Assembly: GCA_014382445.1 (NCBI GenBank)
Contig: JACNJS010000021.1
Location: 62,001-126,000, forward strand
Origin: Bacteroidota bacterium
Lineage (GTDB): Bacteria; Bacteroidota; Bacteroidia; Bacteroidales; F082
Reading direction: 5' to 3'
Length of the DNA: 64,000 nucleotides
Each line of letters begins with the position of its first letter. Position 1 is the first letter of the stretch. Under the pieces are notes generated by a model. It did no database searches. It had not been told where the DNA came from and saw nothing but the letters and a program-made list of their open reading frames with translations. Below, one piece after another: positions 17,217 through 27,900 of this stretch. The position numbers and the translations under genes are program-made.

Positions 17217-18101
17217 TTAATTAGTGAACCGAACCTCGCCCGGCATACCTATTTTAATTGTTCCGTTATTTATTACTGTAATTTTTATAGCATATACCAA
17301 ATTTACGCGCTCCTGCTTAGTTTGAATAGTCTTGGGTGTAAACTCAGCGGTTTCCGATATCCAGCTTACTGTTCCGTTTACAGTTGTGTTTTTGTTTTTT
17401 GATTTATCAAATGAAACCTCAACTTGCTGACCAATTTTAACATTCGGCACTTGCGCACCGCTAATATATGCTTTTAATTTCATTTGAATGAGATCAGCAA
17501 TTTTATATAGTGGTTTGCCTATTCCTGTAATCTCACCATTTTCGGCATATTTAACAAGTACAGTTCCTGTTACGGGATTTGATATGTTACATTTACTTAT
17601 AGCATCATTTATCTGTTCAATTTGGATGTCAACACCTTTAATTTGATCGGAGATACTATTGCGTTTCGTATTAACAGCCAGTATTTGTTTTTTTATCAGA
17701 TCGACACTGCCGTTTACATCATCCAATTGTTTTTGGGTTGCGGCACCCTCCTTAAACAGGTTTGTGATTCTTTCCTGGTTGATTTTTGTGTTTGCCAGTT
17801 GTTGTTTTTGAACTTCAATTTCGGAACTGAGATTACTAAATTGTGATGCAATTGTGACCTTTTGTTGAGCAAGAAGTTTTTTGTTAAGGTGTAAAACTGT
17901 TGTGTCGATTAAACCTACAATTTCGTTCTGTTTTAGCTCTATTCCTTCCTCCGGTGAAAATGAAATAATCTGGCCGTTGGCTTGCGCAGATACAATTACT
18001 TCTGTGGCTTCAAAATTACCATAAGCATCAGCTTTGTCGTTATTATTATCACACGATGTTATGATGAAACTAATAATTAACAAGTATATAATTTTTTTCA
18101 T
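17217..18101 (-). CDS. HlyD/MFP-family periplasmic adaptor lipoprotein (YbhG/YhiI-like)
   Basis: 294 residues. A lipobox ends at Cys17 (FIITSCDNNN), so the protein is anchored as a lipoprotein. The lipoyl-type half motif (VIVSAQANGQIISFSPEEG) is followed by a coiled coil (about residues 70-160, KLLAQQKVTIAS to QIEQINDAI). Then come the returning lipoyl half (CNISNPVTGTVLVKYAENGE) and a beta-barrel domain ending GMPGEVRF. It should link the inner-membrane ABC pump to the TolC-like protein encoded just upstream. Confidence 0.88.
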   Translation of the reverse strand: MKKIIYLLIISFIITSCDNNNDKADAYGNFEATEVIVSAQANGQIISFSPEEGIELKQNEIVGLIDTTVLHLNKKLLAQQKVTIASQFSNLSSEIEVQKQQLANTKINQERITNLFKEGAATQKQLDDVNGSVDLIKKQILAVNTKRNSISDQIKGVDIQIEQINDAISKCNISNPVTGTVLVKYAENGEITGIGKPLYKIADLIQMKLKAYISGAQVPNVKIGQQVEVSFDKSKNKNTTVNGTVSWISETAEFTPKTIQTKQERVNLVYAIKITVINNGTIKIGMPGEVRFTN

Positions 18102-18113
18102 AATGACGGATTT

Positions 18114-19388
18114 TTATAGTTTTCCAATTGCGGTTATATATTGATATTTGGCAAAAATCAAATAAAGCTTATGTGCTTCCATATTTAGTTTTGCTTTTGA
18201 TAACTTGTTTAACTCAATAAGATAAGTGGTTGAGGTTATGGTGCCATTATTAAATTGAATAAGCGAAGTTTTTACAATATTATCCTGTAATTCAATAATT
18301 TCATCGTCTGTTTCAAGTAACTTTTTGTATTTAGACATATTTTCAATTCGTTGAAACAAATCTACTCTTAATCCCTGGTCGAATGATTGTTTTTTCGAAA
18401 TGATTATTTCATTCTGAATATTTAAAATTTGCTTTTCGTTATTTACCTTATTCCAATCCCAGATATTCCAGTGTAAACGTGCACCAATCATGTAATAGTC
18501 GTCAAAATCGTTGTTAAGCATATCATATCCCGGACGACCGTAACCTGCTTGTCCGAATGCAGAAAATACGGGTCTTCGTTTTGATGTAGTTAATGTTTTT
18601 GTTACATCTATCTTATGCTGCTGTTTGGTAAATAGCAGATATTCAGGTCGGTTATTTATATAATTATAATTATTTATAGTCAACTCTGGCGTTATCATCG
18701 CTTCTGCAGAAGTTATTTTCAGTTTCGTAAGCTCGTTTAAAGCTGCTAACAGGGCTGTTATATCAGCTTGTTTTTCAATTATCTGCTGGGTAATATAAAT
18801 CATTTCAACCTTTAATTTATCAACCTCCGATTTGAGAATTGTTCCATTGTTAAAGGCTGACTCAGCATCTTTAAGACTAGCATTAATGCTCTGTAATAAT
18901 ACATTTAGAATTTCAATATTTTTCTTCAAAAAAATAATATTGAAGAATAGATGGTTTACTTTTTCTTTTATCTGATATAGCTCAATTTGAACCTGCTGAT
19001 TTGAAATTTCCATGTCGGCTTCAGTAACAGCTTTTTTTCCTGAGGTTACACCCCCGTCATAAATAATTTGTTGAACATTGAGATTGAGTTTGTACCAATC
19101 TTTGCTTAGTTCAGGGTTAACAAAACCCTGTATAGGTGGTATTGGCATTTTTGTAACGTCCGACTGATAGCTTATCTGGCCGTTTAAGTTTAAGGTGGGA
19201 TAATAATTGGATTTTGTGTTTTTTACATTTAATTCATAAATGGAATTATTGAGTTCAGTTTGTTTAAAGTTAGGATAATTAACCAAAGCACTTTGTTGAC
19301 ATTCCTCTAACGAGACATGCTCTGTTTGCTGGGGCCATAGCTGTAAAAATGAGATACTAATAATAGCTGTTAATATTAGTTTTTTCAT
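18114..19388 (-). CDS. TolC-family outer-membrane efflux protein
   Basis: 424 residues with a signal peptide (MKKLILTAIISISFLQLWP) and two OEP repeats of long helices joined by strand segments such as YYPTLNLNGQISY and RRPVFSAFGQAGYG. It forms the trimeric exit duct. It is first in the minus-strand operon tolC - hlyD - DUF2147 - ATPase - ATPase - permease - permease, a complete tripartite exporter. No linked regulator gene is visible on either side. Confidence 0.9.
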   Translation of the reverse strand: MKKLILTAIISISFLQLWPQQTEHVSLEECQQSALVNYPNFKQTELNNSIYELNVKNTKSNYYPTLNLNGQISYQSDVTKMPIPPIQGFVNPELSKDWYKLNLNVQQIIYDGGVTSGKKAVTEADMEISNQQVQIELYQIKEKVNHLFFNIIFLKKNIEILNVLLQSINASLKDAESAFNNGTILKSEVDKLKVEMIYITQQIIEKQADITALLAALNELTKLKITSAEAMITPELTINNYNYINNRPEYLLFTKQQHKIDVTKTLTTSKRRPVFSAFGQAGYGRPGYDMLNNDFDDYYMIGARLHWNIWDWNKVNNEKQILNIQNEIIISKKQSFDQGLRVDLFQRIENMSKYKKLLETDDEIIELQDNIVKTSLIQFNNGTITSTTYLIELNKLSKAKLNMEAHKLYLIFAKYQYITAIGKL

Positions 19389-19652
19389 GTTTGTATGATT
19401 TATTTTCTTCTCGTGCTATCAGGATATTTAATCCAACATAATCCATTGTTTTATTTTTGCAGAAGCACAGAGCAAATCTAACATTTTATTTATTTCTGTA
19501 ACAATATTATTGATCCATGTTGAAATCCTTAAGTTTAAGCTTGTGTTTTAGCTTAATTAAATAGTTGAAAACCCCATCGAATGATAGAACAACCGAACAA
19601 TTGAACCCTCGAACAATCTTTTTATATCTTTACCCGCACAAAATGGCTCGTT

Positions 19653-20267
19653 ATGTTGAAAAAGTACTTTACTATAATTATTTTTATCTTTTGCTTTGGT
19701 TTTATTTCAGTAGGACAGCAATTCCATGGTGGTGTTATTGCCGGTTTAGCAGGAACTCAGGTTGCCGGCGACACATATTCAGGTTATAATAAAGCAGGAA
19801 TTTTTGCCGGTGGCTATGTAAGTATTGATGTAGGTGAAAAATCGGCGTTTCAAATGGAGCTAAGTTACTTTCAAAAAGGGAGCCGTGAAAATCCAAAAGA
19901 GAAGAATGGTTACAAATTTTATTTGTTGAGATTGAACTATATCGAATTACCGGTTTTGTATCAATTTAAGGCAGGTAAGTTTATAATTGAAACGGGGCCG
20001 TCGGCAGGTATTTTAATGGGGTATTACGAAGAAAGTTTCTATGAGGTTATCAGTGATAATCCGGCAAACAAACCAGCCAGTATAACATTTCAAATAAATC
20101 TGGGTTTTAGATATTTTATTTCGCAGCATTATGGAGTTAGTTTAAGAACTAACAACTCGCTTATGAATGTTTTCTCCCGAAACCAGGACGGTGATGTTTG
20201 GCGGTTTTGGGACCATGGCAGATATAACGATGCTTTAGTGTTGTCGGTTTTTTATCAGTTTAGGTAA
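19653..20267 (+). CDS. Outer-membrane beta-barrel protein, PorT/OMP_b-brl_2-like
   Basis: 204 residues. A signal peptide (MLKKYFTIIIFIFCFGFISVGQ) precedes alternating amphipathic strands: GGVIAGLAGTQVAGDTYSG, GIFAGGYVSIDV, FQMELSYFQKGS, LNYIELPVLYQF, FIIETGPSAGIL. It ends with aromatic FYQFR. This is the small eight-stranded porin-like family very common in Bacteroidota. An earlier ATG in another frame at 19565 was rejected because the region is repeat-like spacer. It is close upstream of a glycosyltransferase gene, but co-function is not evident. Confidence 0.8.
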   Translation: MLKKYFTIIIFIFCFGFISVGQQFHGGVIAGLAGTQVAGDTYSGYNKAGIFAGGYVSIDVGEKSAFQMELSYFQKGSRENPKEKNGYKFYLLRLNYIELPVLYQFKAGKFIIETGPSAGILMGYYEESFYEVISDNPANKPASITFQINLGFRYFISQHYGVSLRTNNSLMNVFSRNQDGDVWRFWDHGRYNDALVLSVFYQFR

Positions 20268-20304
20268 CATTAACTCAACTATATTTGCGATAAATTATGT
20301 TTGA

Positions 20305-21291
20305 GTGAAAAAAATTCTTCTAATACGAACTAGTTCAATCGGCGACATAGTGCTTACCACTCCCGTTGTTCGTGCAATAAAGCAGCAAACAGATTATGAA
20401 CTTCATGTTCTCACAAAAAAACAATATTCAGGTATTTATCATGCAAATTCTCATGTAGATAAGGTTCATTCCTTTAGCAAAAATATTACCGAATGCTTAA
20501 CCGGCCTCAAAAATGAAAAGTTTGATATAATTATCGATCTGCAAAAAAACCTGAGATCCTATCAGCTAAAGCGTAAATTGAAAATTAAGAGTTATTCATT
20601 TCCCAAGCTAAATATTGAAAAATGGCTGCTGGTTAATCTTAATATAAATAAGTTGCCTGATGAGCATATTGTTGACAGGTATTTTAAAGCCGTTGAATCC
20701 CTTGGTATCACTAATGATGGAAAGGGACTTGAATATTTTATACCCTCAAGAGATGAAGTGGTCCCTGAAAATATTGATCCACGACTTAAGGATGGCTATA
20801 TTAGCTTTGTTATTGGTGGCAGGCATCAAACTAAAATATTACCTTCTGAAAAGGCAGCACTAATAATTGCTAAAATTAAAATGCCGGTAGTATTATTGGG
20901 CGGGACAGATGATAAAGAAAGAGGTGAAGAGATACTTAAGCTGGCTCCAAACTCAGATATTTTTAACACTTGTGGTGCGTTGAGCATAAACCAGTCGGCG
21001 TCGGTGGTAAAGCAGTCGGATGTTATTATTACAAATGATACAGGACTTATGCATATTGCGGCTGCTTTAAACAAGCCGATAGTGAGTATATGGGGTAACA
21101 CGGTTCCTGAATTTGGTATGTATCCTTACATGCCTGAAAACATGAGCAGTTATTTTATTTCTGAAGTAGAAGGCTTAAGATGTCGCCCATGCAGCAAACT
21201 CGGCTATCAAAAATGTCCTAAAAAGCATTTTAAGTGTATGATGGATCAGGATGTGGATGCTATTAAAGAAAGTGTTAAGAAATTTTTGTAA
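20305..21291 (+). CDS. Glycosyltransferase family 9 (heptosyltransferase-like)
   Basis: 328 residues, from a GTG start at 20305. The N-terminus KKILLIRTSSIGDIVLTTPV is the classical GT9 opening. The C-terminal nucleotide-sugar domain has NDTGLMHIAAALNKPIVSIWG. Family members add heptose or similar sugars to the LPS core. The tail contains a cluster of cysteines (GLRCRPCSKLGYQKCPKKHFKCM), common in Bacteroidota GT9 proteins and perhaps metal-binding. The ATG at 20297 reaches a stop after three codons, so GTG is the only sensible start. Confidence 0.88.
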   Translation: MKKILLIRTSSIGDIVLTTPVVRAIKQQTDYELHVLTKKQYSGIYHANSHVDKVHSFSKNITECLTGLKNEKFDIIIDLQKNLRSYQLKRKLKIKSYSFPKLNIEKWLLVNLNINKLPDEHIVDRYFKAVESLGITNDGKGLEYFIPSRDEVVPENIDPRLKDGYISFVIGGRHQTKILPSEKAALIIAKIKMPVVLLGGTDDKERGEEILKLAPNSDIFNTCGALSINQSASVVKQSDVIITNDTGLMHIAAALNKPIVSIWGNTVPEFGMYPYMPENMSSYFISEVEGLRCRPCSKLGYQKCPKKHFKCMMDQDVDAIKESVKKFL

Positions 21292-21400
21292 GTTTGTCAC
21301 AATAATCAAGTACTTTGTATAACAATCTCAAAACATATCGTGATTTTGGTTTAACCCTTGCAATTTATACTATTGTAATAATCTGTATATTAGGCACATA

Positions 21401-21410
21401 CCCCCCCCCC
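21401..21410. repeat. Homopolymer C10 tract
   Basis: Ten consecutive C residues in an AT-rich spacer 285 bases upstream of the lipoprotein gene. Such tracts slip readily in replication. The surrounding 400-base gap otherwise shows only a hairpin at 21577-21627. Confidence 0.95.
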
Positions 21411-21576
21411 GTTAATTATTCACTTACATTTTCCTGCAACTGTTTATAAAAGTCAAAACCATAAAAAATATCAATCCAACGATTGGAAGTTATTTGGAAT
21501 ATGTTTTAAACCGATATGTAAATTTACGCTTTCAAATAAACTAATATTCTTATTATGCAAAACCAACCTAAGCCAA

Positions 21577-21627
21577 TATAGCCACACCTTGCAGATGGAG
21601 GCAAATCCTTACAAGGGTGTGGCTATA
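21577..21627. repeat. Hairpin upstream of lipoprotein gene
   Basis: TATAGCCACAC (21577-21587) pairs perfectly with GTGTGGCTATA (21617-21627); the pairing continues as CTTG/CAAG with one extra G. The loop is about 20 nt. No T-run follows. It lies 67 bases before the start codon and could be in the leader of that mRNA. Confidence 0.7.
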
Positions 21628-21694
21628 ATTGTTTATGGGAATGCTCAACCAAAAGCCAAATTAAAAAAATGACATTAACAAAAAGAAGTAAAAA

Positions 21695-22678
21695 ATGAAA
21701 AAATATATATTAAGCATTATAGTTATTGCTATTATGACTGCCATTTATTCATGTAAAAAGGAAAATACCGATCAAGCGGTAAAACAACAAGATGAAATGA
21801 TGGTGCGAAGCAAAAAAGTAGTCTCACTTATTAAACAATTTGATGAGAAAATGAATAGTAATTTAAAAACAGGTGAATTGATTGATCTCGATTCGGCAGT
21901 ATGGAATATGGAGGCATTACAAAACTACGATTACGCATACCCCGATTCCTCAACAAAGGATTTCGTACTTATGAAATCGCACTACTCAATTGCTGTTGAT
22001 GCAAATAACAAAGTGTTAATGAGCGATGTACAGGTTGTTAACGGGCTAATGGAAGATACTCTTATTTACCAACTTTCGCAATTTCCGGAAGAAGTAAAAT
22101 GCATGAAATTTTGGGATGTGGCTTTAGATAGTGTAGTGAGTACCACTGCTTACTTGTCCGCAACCGGTGGTTTTGGTTTTAATTTGCTGATAGGCACTTA
22201 CTGGGGGTTTGATGAAGATGATGACTGGCTGTGGGGAACACTTGGACAGGAATATGGTGATCCTCCTGTTGGTAAATGCGATGGCACCCAGGTTGGGGTT
22301 TCCGATGGTTCGGATGAATTGCAATGGAGGCTTAACAACCCTGCTTTACAGCTTGCAGAGCCTTATATTTTTACGGACCTTGAAACTCATGAAACAACAG
22401 GTTTTGAGTGGGAAACCGGTGGTGTTTATCAATTATATGTTGGTTGGGATTATCCTGAAGATAATTGCCTTACCAATGATACACTAACGTATTACCTGCT
22501 TAACTCGCACGACATTATTAACACTTACGATTATGAGGGCGGATTAAGACCTCCCACTAAATCTTTTGCTAATGTTGAGATCAAAGATGAGCTTCTGCTA
22601 CTCCCTTATGATGGTCAACATTTACACTATTATACTATTACATATGGTACCATTACATTGGTGGGGTTGCCAGATTAA
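21695..22678 (+). CDS. Lipoprotein of unknown function
   Basis: 327 residues. Signal and lipobox end at a Cys in AIYSCKKEN, so it is lipid-anchored, and the following KKE is common in surface lipoproteins of Bacteroidota. The body has aromatic and acidic stretches (TYWGFDEDDDWLWGTLGQEYGDP, PYDYEGGLR-like turns) and no recognised domain. It precedes a T9SS cargo gene by 65 bases on the same strand, so the two may be co-transcribed. The C10 tract and the hairpin upstream could affect its expression. Confidence 0.75.
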   Translation: MKKYILSIIVIAIMTAIYSCKKENTDQAVKQQDEMMVRSKKVVSLIKQFDEKMNSNLKTGELIDLDSAVWNMEALQNYDYAYPDSSTKDFVLMKSHYSIAVDANNKVLMSDVQVVNGLMEDTLIYQLSQFPEEVKCMKFWDVALDSVVSTTAYLSATGGFGFNLLIGTYWGFDEDDDWLWGTLGQEYGDPPVGKCDGTQVGVSDGSDELQWRLNNPALQLAEPYIFTDLETHETTGFEWETGGVYQLYVGWDYPEDNCLTNDTLTYYLLNSHDIINTYDYEGGLRPPTKSFANVEIKDELLLLPYDGQHLHYYTITYGTITLVGLPD

Positions 22679-22743
22679 CTAAAAACTTCCGGATAGCACA
22701 CCTTCGTTGCTATCCGGATTTTAACATTTCAAAATATTATTTT

Positions 22744-24201
22744 ATGAAAACACTTCTTATAGCTAATACATTGTTTCTGTTGTTTTTTACATTAAACCTC
22801 AACAGCCAGACCACCACATTTGAGTATCTTTTATCCACACCTTTGGATGAATTATTTTGGGATATTGTTGAAACACCTGATGACAGCATCTATTTATGTG
22901 GTAGTTTATCTACTACAGCACATCCCAATAAAAAATATGGGTTAGTGGCAAAACTGGACAGATATGGTTATCTGGTTGACAGCAATATAATTTCTTATCC
23001 GGGGAAAAGCTTACATCTAGCCAATATAATACCATCAAGCGATCAAGAATATGTTTTGGTTACCAGTATTTTTGATACCATCGGAACCTACAAAAATGCA
23101 AGTTTGGTTCTATATAAAATGGATAACGATATGAATTTGTACTACCAAAAAATATTTCATTTTCCTCCAACATATAGATTTGATCATTTAATAGCCAACA
23201 TGGCATCCAGTAGTAATATTGCGGTAGCTGTTAGTGTACGACTACCTACACAAAGCAGCAGGTCTTTTTTTTACGAATTCAACAGTGATTTCGACAGCCT
23301 TAGGGCAATTTATTATCCCGAAGGACCAAGAGTAATATCACATATTCATGAATTGCCTGAAAACAATTATTGGACAATAAATATGTTGCTTAATCAGTAT
23401 GAGCTACTTGATTCTTCGTTAAATATTATTGAAACCCAAAAAGTACCCAATAGTATTACATCAAATTATGGCTTAGCCTGGGATACCGACACATCGTTTT
23501 ACCTTTTGGGAGATGGAATGGATTTCAATTTAAACCCTCACAATTTAGCTTTCATAAGGCAATATCATCCAATGGATACATCTAATCATCTTTATAACTA
23601 TTGGAGGGATACAGATACTGTTGATTTTCCAGCTACATGGAACGGTATCGATTTTAAAAATAAAGACTCCATATTTATTGGTGGCACAAGGAATATATGG
23701 CTTGGTTATTACAACCCATGGCCCTCATGGTTTGTTGTGCTGCAAACCGATAGCTTACTCAACATAAGGTGGGAAAGGTTTTATGGGGGTGATGCTTATT
23801 ATTTGATGGGAAAGTTAATAGCTACCAATGATGGGGGTTGCCTTGTTGCCGGAACCCGTTACGATTATTTGAATGTTACCGAACAGGAAACAGATATTAT
23901 AATCTTAAAACTCAACAGCGAGGGCTTGCTTACAGGTAACGGTGACAAGCCTGCAATTGAGATGCATGAAGCCATCGTGTACCCCAATCCTGGCAACGAA
24001 GTGATAAATGTTAGGATTGCCACCCAGTACAAACATTCGGTTTTTGAATTGTTTGATATTAATGGCAGGCACGTTTTAAAACAAAACTTTACAGGTACAC
24101 AGGGAATTGTTAATACTACTTTTCTTGATCATGGCACATACATTTACAGGATAACAAGTAATGATGGGTTGTTTGAGAGTGGAAAATGGGTGAAGCAATA
24201 A
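22744..24201 (+). CDS. T9SS-secreted propeller-like protein with C-terminal sorting domain
   Basis: 485 residues. It has a signal peptide (MKTLLIANTLFLLFFTLNLNSQ). The body shows repeated segments of the type DDSIYLCGSL and DSIFIGGTRNIWLGYY, as expected for beta-propeller blades. From about residue 410 it has a type A sorting domain: VYPNPGNEVINVRI, FELFDINGRHVL and GTYIYRI. Such proteins are exported by Sec, cross the outer membrane by the type IX system and end on the surface or outside. Target and ligand are unknown. Confidence 0.85.
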   Translation: MKTLLIANTLFLLFFTLNLNSQTTTFEYLLSTPLDELFWDIVETPDDSIYLCGSLSTTAHPNKKYGLVAKLDRYGYLVDSNIISYPGKSLHLANIIPSSDQEYVLVTSIFDTIGTYKNASLVLYKMDNDMNLYYQKIFHFPPTYRFDHLIANMASSSNIAVAVSVRLPTQSSRSFFYEFNSDFDSLRAIYYPEGPRVISHIHELPENNYWTINMLLNQYELLDSSLNIIETQKVPNSITSNYGLAWDTDTSFYLLGDGMDFNLNPHNLAFIRQYHPMDTSNHLYNYWRDTDTVDFPATWNGIDFKNKDSIFIGGTRNIWLGYYNPWPSWFVVLQTDSLLNIRWERFYGGDAYYLMGKLIATNDGGCLVAGTRYDYLNVTEQETDIIILKLNSEGLLTGNGDKPAIEMHEAIVYPNPGNEVINVRIATQYKHSVFELFDINGRHVLKQNFTGTQGIVNTTFLDHGTYIYRITSNDGLFESGKWVKQ

Positions 24202-24208
24202 CAACTCC

Positions 24209-24859
24209 CTACTCTCTCCCTATTGCCACAAAAGGATTATTCACTTTCTCAAACCCAATGCTTGTATCAGGGCCGTGTCCGGGATAAACCACGGTTTCAT
24301 CAGGCAGCGCAAACAACTTCTCCCAAATACTTTGTTGGAGTAAGTCGTAATTTCCGGTAGGCAAATCTGTTCTGCCAATGCTTTGATTAAATAACACATC
24401 TCCTGTTATAACAAAATTATCTTCCGGCGAATAGAAACACAAACTTCCATTGGCATGTCCGGGAGTATACAATACTTTTAATTTTGAATTACCAAACTTT
24501 ATTTCTTTATTTTCATCAATGTAATTATCAATATTTTTCACCTTATCCATGGTAAGCCCAAATGTTGCAGCATAGGCGGTTGCATTTGTTAAAAACGGAA
24601 CACAATCTTTGTGAGCCGTTAATGGGAGGCTGTAGGTATCGGCAATAAAATTATTTCCCACAATATGATCAATGTGAGCGTGAGTTAGCATCAGCATCAC
24701 AGGTTTAAGGTTGTGGTTATTTATATATTCCGTGATTTCTGTTTCTTCAAAATCACCGTCCATACCGGCGTCAATAATAACGCACTCCGCTGTTTCGTCG
24801 TAAAGCAGGTAGGTATTTACCTGGAAAGGATTAAATGCAAATTTTTTTACTGATATCAT
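24209..24859 (-). CDS. Metallo-beta-lactamase-fold hydrolase (glyoxalase II/YcbL-like)
   Basis: 216 residues. The zinc motif THAHIDH (His60, His62, Asp64, His65) is followed by a third histidine (TPGHANGSLCFYSP), an aspartate (VITGDVLFNQSIGRTDLP) and a last histidine (VVYPGHGPDT). This is the complete binuclear metal site of the glyoxalase II-like group, and the GRTDLP loop is typical of YcbL-like type II enzymes. Likely substrates are hydroxyacyl-glutathione-type or other small thioesters. It is a single convergent gene ending 8 bases from the T9SS cargo gene. Confidence 0.88.
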   Translation of the reverse strand: MISVKKFAFNPFQVNTYLLYDETAECVIIDAGMDGDFEETEITEYINNHNLKPVMLMLTHAHIDHIVGNNFIADTYSLPLTAHKDCVPFLTNATAYAATFGLTMDKVKNIDNYIDENKEIKFGNSKLKVLYTPGHANGSLCFYSPEDNFVITGDVLFNQSIGRTDLPTGNYDLLQQSIWEKLFALPDETVVYPGHGPDTSIGFEKVNNPFVAIGRE

Positions 24860-24994
24860 ATTAATTATTAGTTCAATTGTTTAAAATAATTTTGATTGCC
24901 AAAAATAATACATTATGATTCTCATAAGTAGCATTTTAATAAATTGGCTTGGATTTTGTTATATTTTAGCACTTCAAAACGGTGCTGTTTTATT

Positions 24995-27900
24995 GTGAAG
25001 TATTTTGTAACAAATAGAAAATGTATTTACCGGCTTATATTGTTGATGGCCGTATTAGCTTTTATATCACCTCTTAATTCTTTAGCTCAGTTTTATAATG
25101 GCTCTAATCTAACATTTGGTAAAAATAGGGTGCAGTACAATAATTTTCACTGGACTTATTACAAGTTTCGGGATATTGACACATATTTTTATTTAAATGG
25201 TATGGAGCTTGCGCAATACGCAGCAAGATATGCAACTCAGCAAATCCCTGTAATAGAAGCAAAACTTGGGAGCTTACTCGATAAAAAAATCCAATTGATT
25301 GTCTTCAATAATCTAACCGACCTAAAACAAAGCAACATAGGTTTAATTACAAATGAGGATTATAATATTGGTGGCATTACTCACATTATCGGGGCGAAAG
25401 TATTTTTATATTTTGACGGTAACCATGTTAATTTTGAAGAGCAAATCCGAAATGGAATTGCTCAGGTATTGTTCAACCAAATGATGTTTGGCGGCACAAT
25501 GGGGCAGCAGGTAAAAACATCTATTTTTTTCTCGCTTCCCGACTGGTATAAAGTTGGGATAATTTCATGGCTTGGTAGCGATTGGAGTGTAAAATATGAT
25601 AACCGTGTTCGAGATGGAATACTGTCGGGCAGATATGATAAAGTTAATAACCTGACCGGTGAAGATGCTGTATATGCGGGTCATTCGCTTTGGCGGTTTA
25701 TTGCTACACGCTATGGAAAATCTACTGTTAGCAACATTATTCATATGACAAATTTGAGTAACAGTATCAACAAAGGGTTTATGTATGTTACCGGACTTTC
25801 GTTTAAACAGTTAACTCTGGAATGGAAAGAATATTATCAGGCAGAGTTTTCGAAATACGCCGAAAATGAGAGCATCCCCTCCAACCTTTTTAATATAAAA
25901 TATAAGGATGACATTCGATACAGACAGCCTCATATTTCCCCTTATGGTAATTATATTGCTTATACTACTAATGAATCAGGTAAATACAAGATTTACCTTT
26001 ACGACCTAACAACTGGTAAAAAGAAAAAATTATTTAAAAGAGGCGTAACTATTGATACAAAAACCGATTATTCCTATCCTTTACTTTCGTGGCATCCAAC
26101 AGGAAAATTGTTGGCATTTATTATTGAAGACAAAGGAATGCCCTGGCTTTACAGATACAATATCGGGGATAAAGAAGTTACAAAACAGATTATTTACAAT
26201 ATTCAAAAAGTAACCGACTTTGGGTTTTCTGATAACGGACAGCTTTTTGTAATGTCGGCAGTACAAAACGGACAATCCGATTTGTTTGTTTATAACATTG
26301 CAGCCAGCTCATTCTTTAAAATAACTGACGATATTTATTCGGAATTGAACCCAAGGTTTATTAATAATTCCAGCCAGATTGTTTTTAGCTCTAACCGAAT
26401 TAACGATACAATTGGAAAGGAATCTGAGTTAGTAGTTGGTGTTCCTGAAAATTTCGACCTGTTTGTTTATGATTATGCAAACAGAAACCCGATATTAAAA
26501 CGAATAACTAACACCCCTATTGCAAGTGAGATAATGCCTGAATCGTATGGTTACAATACGATTAGCTATTTGAGTGATGAAACAGGCATTTACAATTCAT
26601 ATCTTGCGGCAATCGACAGCTCGGTAAGTTCGGTTGATACCGCAATACATTATCGATATTTTGTTCATAAAAAGGCAGTTACAAACTATTCGCGTGATAT
26701 TCTAAGTCAAAATATAAGTTATAAAGCGGGCAGGAAGGCTTCAGTTGTTTTTATTGATAATTTGTATAATATCTTTATAGAGAATACCCCTTCATTTTCT
26801 ACGGCCCACAGCCTAATCCCCGACACTACTACCTATATGTTGCAACTAATAAAGGATCACAAAATTAATCTGGCAAAACAGCAAAAAAAGAAACAAATTC
26901 AAAGGAGTAAGGATGCTAATCAAGTGATGGTTATTGAAGCACCACGACTTAAGAGATTTATGAATGTTTACAAAAATGAAAAGGGGGATGAAATTTTAGG
27001 GGTAGGGGATTCAGACTATCAGCTAATGGAAAATAATCGATATAGATTTAACAGAGATGGATTCGTTACTACCCAGGGCGATGAATTATTAACGATACCT
27101 AAAAGGTTAAATTACAACGTTTCGTATTTTATAAACGACCTCGTATCTCAGGTTGATTTCAACTACATAAATTACGGATACCAGCCATTTACCGGCGGCG
27201 GTGGTCCAATTTACTTAAATCCGGGTTTTAATATGTTTTTCCAGATAGGCATAAACGACTTAATGGAAGATCATCGTATAGTTGGCGGCGTAAGGTTGAA
27301 TCTTAGCTTGATTAATAATGAATACATTTTCAGCTACTCGAATCTGAAAAAGAGATTGGATAAAGAAGTTGTTTTTCATAGAAATACTCTGGAAGGTGTT
27401 AACGGCTACACAATTATGAGGGTGCATTCGCATGAAGCTTTTTACATTCTAAAATGGCCGTTTAACGAAGCCCTCAGCCTAAGGGGAACTGGAATGTTTA
27501 GAAACGATATGTATATAAAACTTGCTACCGACCAAATTAATCTTGAGGAGCCTGATATTTACAATAACTGGGCAGGGGTTAAAGGTGAATTGGTTTTTGA
27601 TAATACACGCAGCCTTGGAATTAATTTGTATTCGGGTATGCGATATAGTGTGTTCGTTGAGTATCATCAACTAATAAAAAACAACAGTAATAACCTGATC
27701 GTATTTGGTTTCGATTTTAGGCATTATAAAAAAATTCACCGAACATTTGTTTGGGCTAATCGTATTGCCGGAAGCACTTCACTTGGGCGCGATAAACTAA
27801 TTTATTATATGGGTGGAGTAGATAACTGGCTATTCCCAAAATTTAATATGGATACACCTATTGATTACAATCAAAATTACGCATACCAAACCCTTGCAAC

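Noticed and set aside
19565-19789. 74-residue plus-strand frame before the beta-barrel gene
   Set aside because: It starts in GAAC-rich spacer and overlaps the signal peptide of the barrel gene in another frame.
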